A program made the translations under genes and the position numbers. From NCBI RefSeq assembly GCF_000336775.1, contig NZ_AOLJ01000011.1, positions 150,267 to 214,266 of the forward strand: a stretch of DNA of 64,000 nt, read 5' to 3'. How positions within the stretch are numbered: the first letter of the stretch is position 1; each line of letters starts with the position of its first letter. This document shows positions 26,190 to 35,314 of the stretch, in pieces. This stretch comes from Haloferax gibbonsii ATCC 33959. GTDB taxonomy: Archaea; Halobacteriota; Halobacteria; Halobacteriales; Haloferacaceae. The notes beneath the pieces were generated by a model. That model saw only the letters and a list, made by a program, of their open reading frames with translations, did not search any database and was not told where the DNA came from.

Positions 26190-26605
26190 CGTTCGTTTCG
26201 GACGGCGATGACGTGGTGGATGGCGGCCAGTTCGTTCAGCGTGGCGGCCGTGCGCCCCTCGATTGCCTGTTGAATCTCCTGTCCGGAGAGGTCGAGGTCG
26301 ACCTCGGCCGCGAGCGTGTCGACGTCGAGGATGCCGCTCGTCATACCCATGAGGAGGTGGTCGCGGAACTCCCAGACGATGGCGTCGGCGTCGGGGTTGC
26401 CGTCGGCGAGTTCGAGGACCGCGGCGGCCTGTTCGAGCGTGAGGTCCAACACGCCGTTCGAGAGCGCGGCTTCCGAGACGCCGGCGGCCTCGGCGGCCGT
26501 CTCCGACCCGGCGGCGTCGACTGCGCGGCGAATCTCGTCCTCGTAGGCGGCTCGCAACTCGTCTGCCGAGAGGGTTCCGGGCTCCGCGGCGGCGTCGTGC
26601 AACAT
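26186..26605 (-). CDS. Conserved haloarchaeal protein (DUF5791-like)
   Basis: A 139-residue helical acidic protein. It starts MLHDAAAEPGTLSADELRAAY and continues with a helical repeat-like core (GVSEAALSNGVLDLTLEQAAAVL). It fits a haloarchaeal family I recall as DUF5791. The short helix-turn-helix-like piece SETAAEAAGVSEAALSNG might hint at DNA or protein binding, but this is weak. It is translationally coupled to the epimerase gene and lies 57 bp downstream of the pilus-like cluster on the same strand. Confidence 0.72.
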   Translation of the reverse strand: MLHDAAAEPGTLSADELRAAYEDEIRRAVDAAGSETAAEAAGVSEAALSNGVLDLTLEQAAAVLELADGNPDADAIVWEFRDHLLMGMTSGILDVDTLAAEVDLDLSGQEIQQAIEGRTAATLNELAAIHHVIAVRNER

Positions 26606-26662
26606 ACACCGCGATTCGGCGTTCCGGCGGCAAAACGGTTGCCACTCGGGTCGTATTGGCGG

Positions 26663-29600
26663 CTACCCGTCCGCATGGCAGTCGCCCGCGACGGTGCATC
26701 CCGGTCCGCCTGCCCAGCCCTCGGAGCGCTCGTCCGCGTCGCCGTCGATGTCGCCGACGCCGACGCCCGACGGGGGCACCGCGACGACGATTGTCGTCTC
26801 AACGTCGAACGTGACGCGGTCGCCGTGGCCGACCGTCTCCGCGACGCCGTCGCCGTCCCAGTCGAGAGCGACGGTCGAGCCGTCGCGGGCGTACGTGAGG
26901 GATTCGGCGTCGCCGCGGGCGTGGACGCGGAACTGCGCGAACTCGCCGGCGACTTCCACGTCCCAGACGTTGACCGTCGCGTACCAGTACCCCGGGACGG
27001 GCGCGACGGGCATCCCGGCGGGGACGCGCTTGAACGACGTGTCGAAGCGGGAATCGAGCGTGTCGTTCACGCGGTCGGTGACCGCCTTCTCGGTGGCGCT
27101 CATCGCCGCGTCGGTCGCCGTGTCGGCGACGGCCTGCTGACGGGCGGTCCGCGTCGTCTCGACGGTCCGGTTCGTGAGCCGCTGTGGGACCGTGGTCGAG
27201 CGGTCCCGGCGGACGGTTCGGAACGCCTCGTCGAGGCGGCGTTCGAGAAGGTCGGCCTCGACGGTTCCCGTGCCGGCGGCCTCGACGGCGATTGCGCGGG
27301 CCGCGGAGCCGTTCGTCACCGCCAGCGCCCGGTGGGCCGGGTCGTCCCACTCGCCGAGCGCGCGCTCCAGAATCCGCTGGCGCTCCGTCATCGAGCGGTC
27401 GGTGTGCGCGCGGAGCGTGTCTCTGGCGGCCTCTTCGGCGGGAACCGTCGACCGGTCGACCGCGATTTCGAGCCTGTCGCGCCGGTCGGCGAGCGTCTCG
27501 TTCGTGCCGTTCGTCGCCGCGAGCGTCGAGTCGGCGGCGAGGAGAGCGCGGGCCGCGACGCGGAGCGGGACGCGGCGGTTCGCGCCGAACACCGGTTCGA
27601 GGACGGTGTCGGCGGCGTCGCCGTAGGGGAGCGTGAACAGGTTGGTGTTGCGGGCGACGAGCGGGTGGTAGGTGCCGCCGCGGGAGACGGTCGGCATCGC
27701 GGACCCCGAGAGGCCGCCGAGCGAGAGGTACATCGGGTCCGCGTCGGGGACGAATCGGACGCCGGTTTCGTTGTCGGTTCCGTTCGCGCCGTCCGCTCGC
27801 GTCTCGCCGAGCGTCGCGCGAGCGACCTCCTCGGCGCGGACCGCCTCCGAGAGCGACCCGAGGTTCGCGTCCGTACTCGCGTCGTCGGCCGCGCCGGTCG
27901 CCGCCGCGGTCCGGTTCGCCCGGCGGTCGAGCGCCGCCAGCACGCGGTCGAGGTACGCGGCGCGAACCGCGACGCGCGCCCGGTCGGAGACGCCGTCGTA
28001 GGCGGCCGGGACACCGACGAGTTCGGGACGGTCGGCGCGGAGTCCGGCGGCGAGTTCCGCGGCGGGGTTCACCTCGCCCGCGGCGACCCGCCGAGCCGAC
28101 ACCGTCACACTGCGGTTTTTGACGCGGTCGGCGAGCGCGACGAGGTCGGAGCGAATCCAGCGGTCGAGGCCGGGAGCCATCGGTGCGGTCGTCTGCTGTC
28201 GGGCGGGCGCGTCGCCGTCGGCGACGTCGCGGGCGAGGTCGTCGAAGCCGCCGCGAGTCGCAACCGCGTCTTCGGCCGCGTCCGCGGCCGCGGCGAAGTT
28301 CTCGCCGTCGAGCGCGCCGCCGGGTTCGACCGCCGGGTCGAGAGGTCGTTCCGGGGCGGACACGGCGGCCGGGTCCACGACGGCCGCGAGGTCGACGCGC
28401 GTCCTCGTCTCCGTCGTTTCTTCGGTGTGGAACGTCTCGTTGCCCCGACGCCACGTCCGAGTGGTCGTCTCGCTCGTCGTCACGATGCGGGAGCCGGCGT
28501 CGACGACGACGGTATCGGCTTCGAGCGCCGGCGTTCGCGTCGCCATCGTCTCGACCGACGACGCCGTCTCGGTCGCGGTGTCGACGAGTTCCCACTCGGT
28601 TCCGAGGTCGACCGGCGGGTCGTCGCTGTGGGCGACGACGGTCGCGTCGGCTTCGATTGCGACGGTGGCGCGATGGGCGTCCGCGACCACGTCGTCGGAG
28701 GCGGGCGCGTCGCCGTGGCCGTCGACGAGACCGACCAGCGCGTGGTCGGCCGCAGAGCCGACGGAGGCGTCGATGGTCCGGTTCGTCGGAATCTCGTTCG
28801 CGACCGACTCGGCGGACGGGTTCGGTGCGGGAAGCGCGTTCGCCAGTTCGGGCGCGGCCGGAACGCCGGTCTGCGAGAGCAGGCTCCGGGCACCGGCGTG
28901 GACGGCGGCGCGCCCGGTCGCCCCGCGAGCATCGGCGTCGGTAGTTCCGAACGCCTGCTGTTCGGCGAGCAGGACGCCGGCGTTCGTCGCCAGCGCCGCG
29001 TGGTCGTTCGAGACGACGTTGTCCACGGGCGCGCCGGCGTACTGGCTCCAGCCGCGGGACCACGCCGAGACCCACAGCGCGGTCGTCACCGTCGCGTCGA
29101 GCGTGCCGCCGTCCAGCGCGTTCGCGTCGAGGCGGCGCTCGAAGGCCTCGGTTCGGTCGTGGAGCGCGAGGACGGGCGTCCGGACGCCGACCGTCGCGGT
29201 GACGGACTCGGCGGCGACCGTGCGACCGCCGCGAGCGACCTCGACCGAGACGTTCTCGACGGTCGCGACGAGGACGGTCCCGTTCTCGCGGCCCGAAATC
29301 GAGACGCGGTCCATCGCGTCGCGGAGGGCCGACTCGTTCGTCGGTCGCGGCAGGGTTGCGGTCGCGTTCACGTCGCCGCGGGCGACGGAGACGGCCCGAA
29401 GCCGCTCCGTCGCGGCGAGCGCGATGCGGAGTCTGAGGTAGTCGCGGAAGGGACGCTCGTCGGAGAGCAGTCGCCCGACGGTCGTGTTCGCGGGCGAGGT
29501 GACGGGGTTCGCCGCGGCCTCGCGCGCCGCGTCTCCGACCGCCGCGCGGACGGCGGCGTCGGCCTGTGCGGTCGCGCGGTCCATCGCGTCGTCGACGCGG

Positions 29601-29719
29601 CGGTCGGCAACGGGGTCGTGAGCCGAGAGCGCGCCGGAGAACGTCGCGCTCCCGACGAGGAGCAACACGCCGAGCAGGGCGAAGGGCACTCGACCGCGGT
29701 CGTCGTCGGCGAGCCTCAC
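26663..29719 (-). CDS. Giant secreted protein with prepilin-like N-terminus, pilus-like cluster
   Basis: A 1018-residue exported protein. It starts at GTG 29719, which overlaps the stop of the upstream gene (GTGA). Residues 5-30 look like a class III (prepilin) signal: acidic DDD, then RG before RVPFALLGVLLLVGSATFSG. PibD-type cleavage after Gly9 is inferred. The rest is Ala/Asp/Thr/Arg-rich and predicted largely helical, with many N-x-S/T sequons (for example NTT, NRT, NGT). Near the C-terminus a more ordered domain appears (PGYWYATVNVWDVEVAGEFAQF), ending in a Cys pair GCTVAGDC. I recall haloarchaeal homologues as DUF7286. It may be a large tip adhesin or minor pilin of the neighbouring machine; this is inference. 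Confidence 0.72.
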   Translation of the reverse strand: MRLADDDRGRVPFALLGVLLLVGSATFSGALSAHDPVADRRVDDAMDRATAQADAAVRAAVGDAAREAAANPVTSPANTTVGRLLSDERPFRDYLRLRIALAATERLRAVSVARGDVNATATLPRPTNESALRDAMDRVSISGRENGTVLVATVENVSVEVARGGRTVAAESVTATVGVRTPVLALHDRTEAFERRLDANALDGGTLDATVTTALWVSAWSRGWSQYAGAPVDNVVSNDHAALATNAGVLLAEQQAFGTTDADARGATGRAAVHAGARSLLSQTGVPAAPELANALPAPNPSAESVANEIPTNRTIDASVGSAADHALVGLVDGHGDAPASDDVVADAHRATVAIEADATVVAHSDDPPVDLGTEWELVDTATETASSVETMATRTPALEADTVVVDAGSRIVTTSETTTRTWRRGNETFHTEETTETRTRVDLAAVVDPAAVSAPERPLDPAVEPGGALDGENFAAAADAAEDAVATRGGFDDLARDVADGDAPARQQTTAPMAPGLDRWIRSDLVALADRVKNRSVTVSARRVAAGEVNPAAELAAGLRADRPELVGVPAAYDGVSDRARVAVRAAYLDRVLAALDRRANRTAAATGAADDASTDANLGSLSEAVRAEEVARATLGETRADGANGTDNETGVRFVPDADPMYLSLGGLSGSAMPTVSRGGTYHPLVARNTNLFTLPYGDAADTVLEPVFGANRRVPLRVAARALLAADSTLAATNGTNETLADRRDRLEIAVDRSTVPAEEAARDTLRAHTDRSMTERQRILERALGEWDDPAHRALAVTNGSAARAIAVEAAGTGTVEADLLERRLDEAFRTVRRDRSTTVPQRLTNRTVETTRTARQQAVADTATDAAMSATEKAVTDRVNDTLDSRFDTSFKRVPAGMPVAPVPGYWYATVNVWDVEVAGEFAQFRVHARGDAESLTYARDGSTVALDWDGDGVAETVGHGDRVTFDVETTIVVAVPPSGVGVGDIDGDADERSEGWAGGPGCTVAGDCHADG

Positions 29720-30603
29720 GCCGACCACGTCCTGACGACGACAGTGACGCGTCCGACGGAGACCGCTTCGGCGGCGGCGCGCGGGGTGTCGTACCGGGCG
29801 CGCATCGCGTCGGCGAAGCGCGGAGCCAGCGCGGCCGCGAGGTCGGCGTTGGCGGCGCGGGTCTCCTCGCGGGCGACTTCGGGCGCGACGGAGGCGTTCA
29901 CCAGCGCGCCGGCTCGTTCGTACCGGTGGGTCATCAGCGTCGAAACCGGCTCGTCGCCGCGGAGCGCGAGGCGGGCGAGCGCGGGCGGGAACAGCCCGGC
30001 GACGGTCCGGTTCGCAGCGACGCGAGCGACGGCGTCGAAGCCGTCGTCGCTGGCGGCGACAGCGTCTTCGCGCGCCGCGGGGAACCCGCTCGGCACGTCG
30101 AGCGTCGCGGAGTGAACCGTTTCCGAGGACGGCGGTTCGGGTCCGAGGGCGTCGGTCGCGCGGACCGGCGAACCGGGGAACGGCGTCCACGCGACGGCGA
30201 CGGAGACGCCGCGAGTCGGGAGTTCGGACGCGACGCGGGCGGCGGCCCGGGCCCGGAAGTCGTCGCGGGCGCTGGTCAGGCGAACGCCGTCGACGGTCAC
30301 CGCCCCGAGTGTCGCGCGGGCGAGGAGGCCGGCGAGGCTGCCGTGCGCGGTTCGGTCGAGTTCGCGGGCGTCGACGCCGCCGGCATCGAGGAGCGACGGG
30401 TCCGCGGCCTCGACGCCGGGGGCGAGCGAGTAGGTGACCGTCGCGGTGCTCGTCGCCAGCGACGAGGCGACCCCGTCGGCGTCGATAGCGGCGGTGTCAC
30501 GGCCGACTCCGGTGTCTGCGCCGGCGTCCGCGGTGACGACGAGACCGATGCTCGCGGTCACGAGCAGCAAGCAGACGGTCACGTCGAAGACGAGGTCGGT
30601 CAT
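29716..30603 (-). CDS. Membrane-anchored exported protein of the pilus-like cluster (295 aa)
   Basis: A 295-residue protein with one N-terminal helix right after the start: MTDLVFDVTVCLLLVTASIG, then VVTADAGAD. The lack of a positively charged leader and the acidic residue near the helix start resemble a mature pilin core, but no prepilin cleavage motif is visible. The extracellular part is Ala/Asp/Arg-rich. The ATG at 30603 overlaps the upstream stop (ATGA), and its own stop overlaps the giant gene. I recall it as a DUF7284-type family; function unknown. Confidence 0.72.
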   Translation of the reverse strand: MTDLVFDVTVCLLLVTASIGLVVTADAGADTGVGRDTAAIDADGVASSLATSTATVTYSLAPGVEAADPSLLDAGGVDARELDRTAHGSLAGLLARATLGAVTVDGVRLTSARDDFRARAAARVASELPTRGVSVAVAWTPFPGSPVRATDALGPEPPSSETVHSATLDVPSGFPAAREDAVAASDDGFDAVARVAANRTVAGLFPPALARLALRGDEPVSTLMTHRYERAGALVNASVAPEVAREETRAANADLAAALAPRFADAMRARYDTPRAAAEAVSVGRVTVVVRTWSA

Positions 30604-30992
30604 CGCCACACCTCGACGCGGAGCGTCCCGAAGCCGACGCGACCGGGTTCGACGCGAACGCTGACCCGAGTCGAATCGGCGTCGGCGTCGGTAGGCGCGG
30701 CGGGGCCGACGGCGCGGCGGTCGCCGTCGACCGCGACGACGACGCGGCAGGAAAACCCGTCCGGACAGGCGTCGAGCGCGTCCGAGAGCCGGGAGCTGAC
30801 GACCACGCCGGAGTCGTCGACGAGGGCGGACTCGACGTTCGACAGCGTCGCCGGCGCGAGGTCGCGGTCGGTCGTCGGTAGCGAGTCGTCGAGGACCGTC
30901 GCGTAGCCCGAGATGGCCGCGCAGACGACGAACAGCGCGGTCAGCGCGGCGACCGGCGAGGTCTGCGCCCTACGCCGAGACGACGGTGACAT
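30600..30992 (-). CDS. Pilin-like protein with class III signal (130 aa)
   Basis: A 130-residue small protein. Its N-terminus SSRRRAQTSPVAALTALF matches the archaeal prepilin pattern: basic stretch, Arg-Ala, then Gln-Thr-Ser-Pro leading into a hydrophobic helix (to about residue 30). PibD cleavage would fall after Ala9 (inference). The mature part contains a Cys pair (CPDGFSC) and a beta-rich C-terminal half (RVVVAVDGDRRAV, TRVSVRVEPGRVGFGTLRVEVW). It overlaps the preceding gene by 23 nt and the next by 4 nt. It is the best candidate for a structural or minor pilin in this cluster. Confidence 0.75.
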   Translation of the reverse strand: MSPSSRRRAQTSPVAALTALFVVCAAISGYATVLDDSLPTTDRDLAPATLSNVESALVDDSGVVVSSRLSDALDACPDGFSCRVVVAVDGDRRAVGPAAPTDADADSTRVSVRVEPGRVGFGTLRVEVWR

Positions 30993-31440
30993 CGGTTCCC
31001 TCCCAGGTGACGTGGCGGACGACGAGCGGTTCGCTGGCGGGCCGCCACGAGGCGTTCCGGTCGCGTGCGGTCTCGGCCGCGGCGGCGAACGCGGCGGGCG
31101 AGTCGAAGACGGCGCTCGGGGACGCGCCGGCGGCGACCGACCCGAGTCGGGAGTCGGGCGTCGCCGGCGTCACCGGGCCGAAGGCGAACGCGGCGTGCGC
31201 CGCGCCGCCGTCGTTGCGGAGGCCGATTCGGTGCGAGCCGATGCGGACGGCGTCGGCGTCGAGTTCGTGTTCGGCGGTCGCGTCGTACTCGGCGACGGCC
31301 ACGGCGTCGACGGCGTCGGCGACTCCCGAGGCGTCGGGAGCGGGCGTCGTCGGGAGGCCGGCGACCGTCCCGACGAGGACGGTCGCGGCCACCGAGAGCG
31401 CGGCCCACGTGTAGAGCGTATCGAGCGGTGCGTCGAGCAT
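30970..31440 (-). CDS. Anchored exported protein opening the pseudopilin-like operon (156 aa)
   Basis: A 156-residue protein with an N-terminal helix MLDAPLDTLYTWAALSVAAT followed by VLVGTVAGLP. The remaining chain is extracellular, with EHELDADAVRIGSHRIGLRN and a final WEGTDVTVVSA. It is the first gene of the four-gene run downstream of PilC and has its own strong TATA promoter. No signal peptidase site of classical type is clear; N-terminal anchoring as in pilin-like proteins is likely. I recall the family as DUF7283. Function unknown. Confidence 0.72.
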   Translation of the reverse strand: MLDAPLDTLYTWAALSVAATVLVGTVAGLPTTPAPDASGVADAVDAVAVAEYDATAEHELDADAVRIGSHRIGLRNDGGAAHAAFAFGPVTPATPDSRLGSVAAGASPSAVFDSPAAFAAAAETARDRNASWRPASEPLVVRHVTWEGTDVTVVSA

Positions 31441-31475
31441 AGACCGGGGTGGTCCCGTCCGGGTATATAAACCTC
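31441..31475 (-). promoter_or_regulatory. Leaderless promoter with shared ACGGGACCA element (P1)
   Basis: On the minus strand GGTTTATATA (TATA, plus 31464-31473) is followed by ATACCCGGACGGGACCAC, ending 9 nt before ATG 31440. The TTTAT pentamer begins 31 nt before the ATG. The same 18-nt block with the same spacing precedes pilB at 35282. Confidence 0.7.
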
Positions 31476-31530
31476 AGCACGGGACGGCGACGGAAACGGA
31501 ACCGGTGACGAGCGTCCCGAGGACCGCGAC

Positions 31531-33306
31531 TCAGACGAGCGTCCCCGCGGCGGCGAACGCGACTGCGAACGTCGTCGTCGCCGAGACGAGCGCGCGGCCG
31601 ACGCGGGAGGCCACGAGGTGACGGTCGAGACCGTGTTCGACGCCGACCGAGAGCGTCGTCAGGATGACCGCCGAGAGGAGGACGTACGCGCCGACGGCCA
31701 GCCCGAGGTCGGCGGTCGAAAGCGGCGTCGCGACGGCCGTCTGGTCGAGCGTCTTCGCGGGGGCCATCCCGTCGGCGAGCGCGACGGTCGCACCGGCGAC
31801 GAGCGGCCCGAAGACGGCGGCCGTGTTCGACAGCGTCTCCGTGACCGAGGCGAGTTCGCGGCGGGCCTCGGCGTCGAGTCGGGAGAGCGCCGAGAGCTGG
31901 TCGGCCATCGAGACGATTGCGCGACCGGCGGGTCGACCCTCGCTGGCGGCGAGGCCGAGGAGCGTCGCCACGCCCGCGACGCGGGGGCTCGGCGTCGATT
32001 CGAGGACGCCGTACTCGCCGCGGAACGACTCGACGACGCCCACTCGGAGGCGACGCTGGACGCCGACGGCCTCTTCGAGCAGGTCGCCGGTTTCGCCCGG
32101 GACCGAGGTGGCCGCGCGGGCGAGCGCGGATTCGACGGCCTCGCCCTCGCCGACGGCGCGACCGACGAGGTAGAGCGCGTCGGAGAGGCCGTCTTCGACC
32201 GCGCGGACGCGGGCTCTGAGCGCCACGACCGGGCGGGCCGCGACGAACAGCGCGGTTCCGGTTCCGATGCCGACGGCGGCGAGCGGCGCGAGCCACGGCG
32301 CGACGAGCGCGTCGGCGGCGACGAAGCCGATGATTCCGGCGACTGCGCCACCGGCGACGCCGAGAGCGCGGTGGTCGTCGACCGCGGGGTGAGACGCGTC
32401 GACCGAGAGCGGCGCGAACGCGACCGGCCGCCGAACGAGCACCCATCCGACCGCGGCGAGGAGACAGGCGGGAAGCGCCACGTCGTAGACGAAGGCGACG
32501 TGCCCGGCGGTGACGCCGACGCCGGCGACGCGGGCGGCCGGGAGCGCGCCGACCAGCGCGAGCGGGAGCAGGACGCCGAAGGCGTAGACCGCCGTCACCG
32601 GCCCGCGGACGGAGCCGACGAAGTCGGCGAGGCGGTCGCGGGTGCCCTCGCGGACGACCTCGTGGGCCCGGTCGAGCGCCCGGTCGCGCTCGCCGGCGGG
32701 AACGTCGGCGGCGGTCTGCAGGAGCGCAGTCGAGCGGTCGAGCGCCGGGAACCACGTGCGCCAGGCGTCGGCGAACTCGGAGAGCCCCGCCGTCGGCGTC
32801 CCGCGGGCGCGGTCGACGTGTGCGGCGAGCGAGGCCGAAAGCGGGTCGTCGCCGCCGTGCGCGGCGAACGCGCTGGCCCGCTCGACCGAGGGCTCGATGC
32901 GCATCCGGAGCGCGATACGGCCGACGAGTTCCGGCGCGTTCCCGAGCGCCCGCGTCCGGCGGAGCGTCGCCAGCCAGACCGGGAGCGTGTGAATCGCGTG
33001 GGCCGCACCGAGCGCGGCCGCGAGCGCGACGAAGACGACCGTGACGGTCGGGAGTCGAGCGAGATGGGCGACCAGTCCGCCGAGTAGCCCGGCGGGAAGC
33101 GACGAGCCGTAGCCCGCGGCGACGACCGTCTCGGGGGCGAGATTCGAGCCGAGAAACGCGAGCGACCGACGAAGGTCGTCGCTCGGCTCGGCGTCGATTG
33201 AGTCGGGCGAGAGCCGCGCGAGCGTCGTCGCGGCCGAGTGAAGTATCCGAGTCGAAGCGGAGTCCGCTCCCGCTCCCGTGCTCGTGGCCGTGTCCGGACT
33301 CAGCAT
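31531..33306 (-). CDS. Type IV pilus assembly platform protein (PilC/TadC-like)
   Basis: A 591-residue integral membrane protein with two T2SSF (GspF/TadC) halves. Each half has a cytoplasmic helical bundle followed by membrane helices. The first is seen at about residues 130-240 (ELVGRIALRMRIEPSVERA) and the second at about 370-500 (VEDGLSDALYLVGRAVGEGE, SEGRPAGRAIVSMADQLSALSRL). About eight hydrophobic segments are visible. In archaeal type IV pili this protein forms the membrane base with the ATPase. The start overlaps the ATPase stop by 7 nt, so they are cotranslated. The subfamily is an archaeal PilC of uncertain pairing. Confidence 0.85.
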   Translation of the reverse strand: MLSPDTATSTGAGADSASTRILHSAATTLARLSPDSIDAEPSDDLRRSLAFLGSNLAPETVVAAGYGSSLPAGLLGGLVAHLARLPTVTVVFVALAAALGAAHAIHTLPVWLATLRRTRALGNAPELVGRIALRMRIEPSVERASAFAAHGGDDPLSASLAAHVDRARGTPTAGLSEFADAWRTWFPALDRSTALLQTAADVPAGERDRALDRAHEVVREGTRDRLADFVGSVRGPVTAVYAFGVLLPLALVGALPAARVAGVGVTAGHVAFVYDVALPACLLAAVGWVLVRRPVAFAPLSVDASHPAVDDHRALGVAGGAVAGIIGFVAADALVAPWLAPLAAVGIGTGTALFVAARPVVALRARVRAVEDGLSDALYLVGRAVGEGEAVESALARAATSVPGETGDLLEEAVGVQRRLRVGVVESFRGEYGVLESTPSPRVAGVATLLGLAASEGRPAGRAIVSMADQLSALSRLDAEARRELASVTETLSNTAAVFGPLVAGATVALADGMAPAKTLDQTAVATPLSTADLGLAVGAYVLLSAVILTTLSVGVEHGLDRHLVASRVGRALVSATTTFAVAFAAAGTLV

Positions 33307-35282
33307 CCCGAACCACGCTCCGCGCGGGCCGCGGCGATGTCGTCCGGCGTCGTTCGTCCCGTGTCAGCCAGCGATTCGAGACGCGCAGCGCGAGCGTCGA
33401 GCGCGTCGAGTACGTCCGCGTACGACTCGTCGGGACGGGCCACGGACTCGACCGCGAGGCTGTCGCCGCGCGCGACCGACCCCGTCGGTTCGAGGGTGCG
33501 TCCGTCGTGTTCGAACAGCGTCTCGAACGTCGCGTCGTCGCCGACGGGCCGGACCTCCTCGACGCGTGCGACCCGGTGAGCGTTCGCGCGCTCGCAGGTG
33601 ACGACGAGGTCGGTCGCGGCGAACGACGACGCCGGGACGCCGAGGTCGGAGACGACGCGCTCGCGCACGTCGGCGGCCCCGTCGCCGTGAATCGTTCCGA
33701 GGACCGCGTTGGCGTTCGCCCCGACGCGCATCGCCTCGTAGAGGACGGCGGCCTCCTCCCCCCGGACTTCGCCGAGGGCGAGCGCGCCGTCACCCAACCG
33801 GAGCGCCGCGTGAAGCGCCTCCTGCGGCGTCGGTTCGGGGCCGCCGGTCGTGTCGGTTCGGAGCGTCTGCACGTCGCGGTCGGCGTCCAGCAGGTTCGAC
33901 GCCGGAAGCTCCGGCGTGTCCTCGATGAGCACCGTGCGAACGTCGCGCGGGAGTTCCCACAGGAGCGAGCCGAGGAACGTCGTCTTGCCGGCCCCGCGCG
34001 ACCCGGCGACGAGGACCGAGGCACCGCGTTCGACCGCGAGCGAGCAGAGCGCCGCGGCCTCGGCCGAGAGCGTCCCGTTGGCGACGAGCGCGGGGAGCGT
34101 CAGCGGCGTCTCGTCGTGGCGGCGGAACGCGAAGCCGAGGCCGTCGCTGGCGGGCGCGGTCACGCCCGCGACCCGAACGGTCGCGCCGCCGGCCTCGACC
34201 ACGGTGTCGAGCGTCGGGTCGGCGCGGGAGAACGACGCGCCGCTCACGCGACGCAGGCGGGAGGCGAGCGACTCCGCCCCGCCGGGGGCGAGGCGGACGT
34301 TCGTCGGCATCGAGACGCCGCCGGCGACGACGCGAATCGGGTTCTCGTCGGCGGGCGTCGAGACGTACACGTCCGAGACTGCGGGGTCGGAAAACAGGTC
34401 GTCGAGGACGCCGTGGCCCGCGGTGTGCTTCGCCAGTATCGCCGCGAGCGTCTCGACCGGGTCGTCCGGGTCGGCGACGAGACTGACGGCGCGGCCCGGT
34501 GCGCGCGGGCCGGCGTCGACGGCACCGCTGGCGAGTCTGTCGTGGGCGGCTTCGAGAGTCCGCGCCGCGCGCTGGTCGAGCGCCGATTCGGGCGGCGTGA
34601 GGTGGTAAACGGGGCCGCGAGCGCTCTCGTACCGGCGGGCGACCGCGCCGGTGTCGAGGTCGGTCGCTCCGACGAGTCGCCCGTCGGCCGGGGGACGGGG
34701 GTCGACTCGGGAGCGCGCGAGCGTCGGGCCGACGACCGCCCGGAGCGCGTCGCCGTAGTCGGCGCTTCGAGACGCACCCGCTGCGAGTCCGGTCTCGATG
34801 GCCGCGCGGCGGACCGGCCCCGCGCGACCCGTCGCCTCGTGGGCGGCCCCGAGCGGGTCTTCGCGGGCGCGGTCGGCGAGGCGGTCGTCGCGGAAGCGGA
34901 CGCGCTCCGCGAACCGGCCGGCGGCGACGAGCAGGCCGGTCGCGGCGTCGTCGTACCGGCGCTCCAGTCCGTCGGCTCGGACGACGAGCCGGTCGGCGTC
35001 ACGGGTTTCGAGCGCGCCCACGACCGTTGCTCGACAGGCGGACGCAGTCGAAAGCGACCCGCGGTGCGGGCAGTCCCCGGCGTCGACCACGAGCGTCACG
35101 GTGTCGTCGTCGGGGCGGTCGGCGGGCGTCGAGAACGCGGTCACACAGCCACACTCGTCGGGAGAATCGCGGGGTGCGACCCGAACGCCGGTCGCGTCGG
35201 CGAGGCGGTCGCCGAGCGCGTCCGGGAGCGCCGCGGCGACGGTTTCGGAGAGGGGTCCGATGGAAGAGGAGTCGAGGGGCAT
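33300..35282 (-). CDS. Type IV pilus/secretion ATPase (PilB/VirB11 family)
   Basis: A 660-residue motor ATPase. The N-terminal half (1-270) is variable and has a possible metal cluster (Cys44, Cys46, Cys71, Cys83). The C-terminal half is a VirB11/GspE fold: DVYVSTPADENPIRVV at about 304, Walker A GSRGAGKT 427-434, Asp box VLIEDTPEL 451-459, Walker B LALGEVRGEEA 501-511, and His box GTIHGDGA 529-536. It powers assembly of a pilus or pseudopilus. The ATG at 35282 follows a promoter matching that at 31440. From its sequence it is an unusual, divergent paralogue. Confidence 0.88.
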   Translation of the reverse strand: MPLDSSSIGPLSETVAAALPDALGDRLADATGVRVAPRDSPDECGCVTAFSTPADRPDDDTVTLVVDAGDCPHRGSLSTASACRATVVGALETRDADRLVVRADGLERRYDDAATGLLVAAGRFAERVRFRDDRLADRAREDPLGAAHEATGRAGPVRRAAIETGLAAGASRSADYGDALRAVVGPTLARSRVDPRPPADGRLVGATDLDTGAVARRYESARGPVYHLTPPESALDQRAARTLEAAHDRLASGAVDAGPRAPGRAVSLVADPDDPVETLAAILAKHTAGHGVLDDLFSDPAVSDVYVSTPADENPIRVVAGGVSMPTNVRLAPGGAESLASRLRRVSGASFSRADPTLDTVVEAGGATVRVAGVTAPASDGLGFAFRRHDETPLTLPALVANGTLSAEAAALCSLAVERGASVLVAGSRGAGKTTFLGSLLWELPRDVRTVLIEDTPELPASNLLDADRDVQTLRTDTTGGPEPTPQEALHAALRLGDGALALGEVRGEEAAVLYEAMRVGANANAVLGTIHGDGAADVRERVVSDLGVPASSFAATDLVVTCERANAHRVARVEEVRPVGDDATFETLFEHDGRTLEPTGSVARGDSLAVESVARPDESYADVLDALDARAARLESLADTGRTTPDDIAAARAERGSGC

Positions 35283-35313
35283 ACGGGGGCGTGGTCCCGT
35301 CCGGGTATTTGAA
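35283..35313 (-). promoter_or_regulatory. pilB-like promoter with shared ACGGGACCA element (P2)
   Basis: On the minus strand GGTTCAAATA (weak TATA, plus 35305-35314) is followed by ATACCCGGACGGGACCAC, ending 9 nt before ATG 35282. This is identical over 18 nt and in spacing to the 31440 promoter. It begins at the stop codon of the upstream gene. Confidence 0.65.
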
Positions 35314-35314
35314 C

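Noticed and set aside
25916-30115. A 1399-residue open frame on the plus strand across the giant gene
   Set aside because: Its composition is Arg/Gly/Val-rich and it follows the frame shadow of the minus-strand GC-biased genes. It crosses several gene borders that have clear overlaps and starts on the other strand.
26663-30190. Upstream extension of the giant gene to 30190
   Set aside because: The added 157 residues are Arg-rich and overlap the 295-aa gene in another frame. The GTGA junction and prepilin-like start at 29719 explain the true start.
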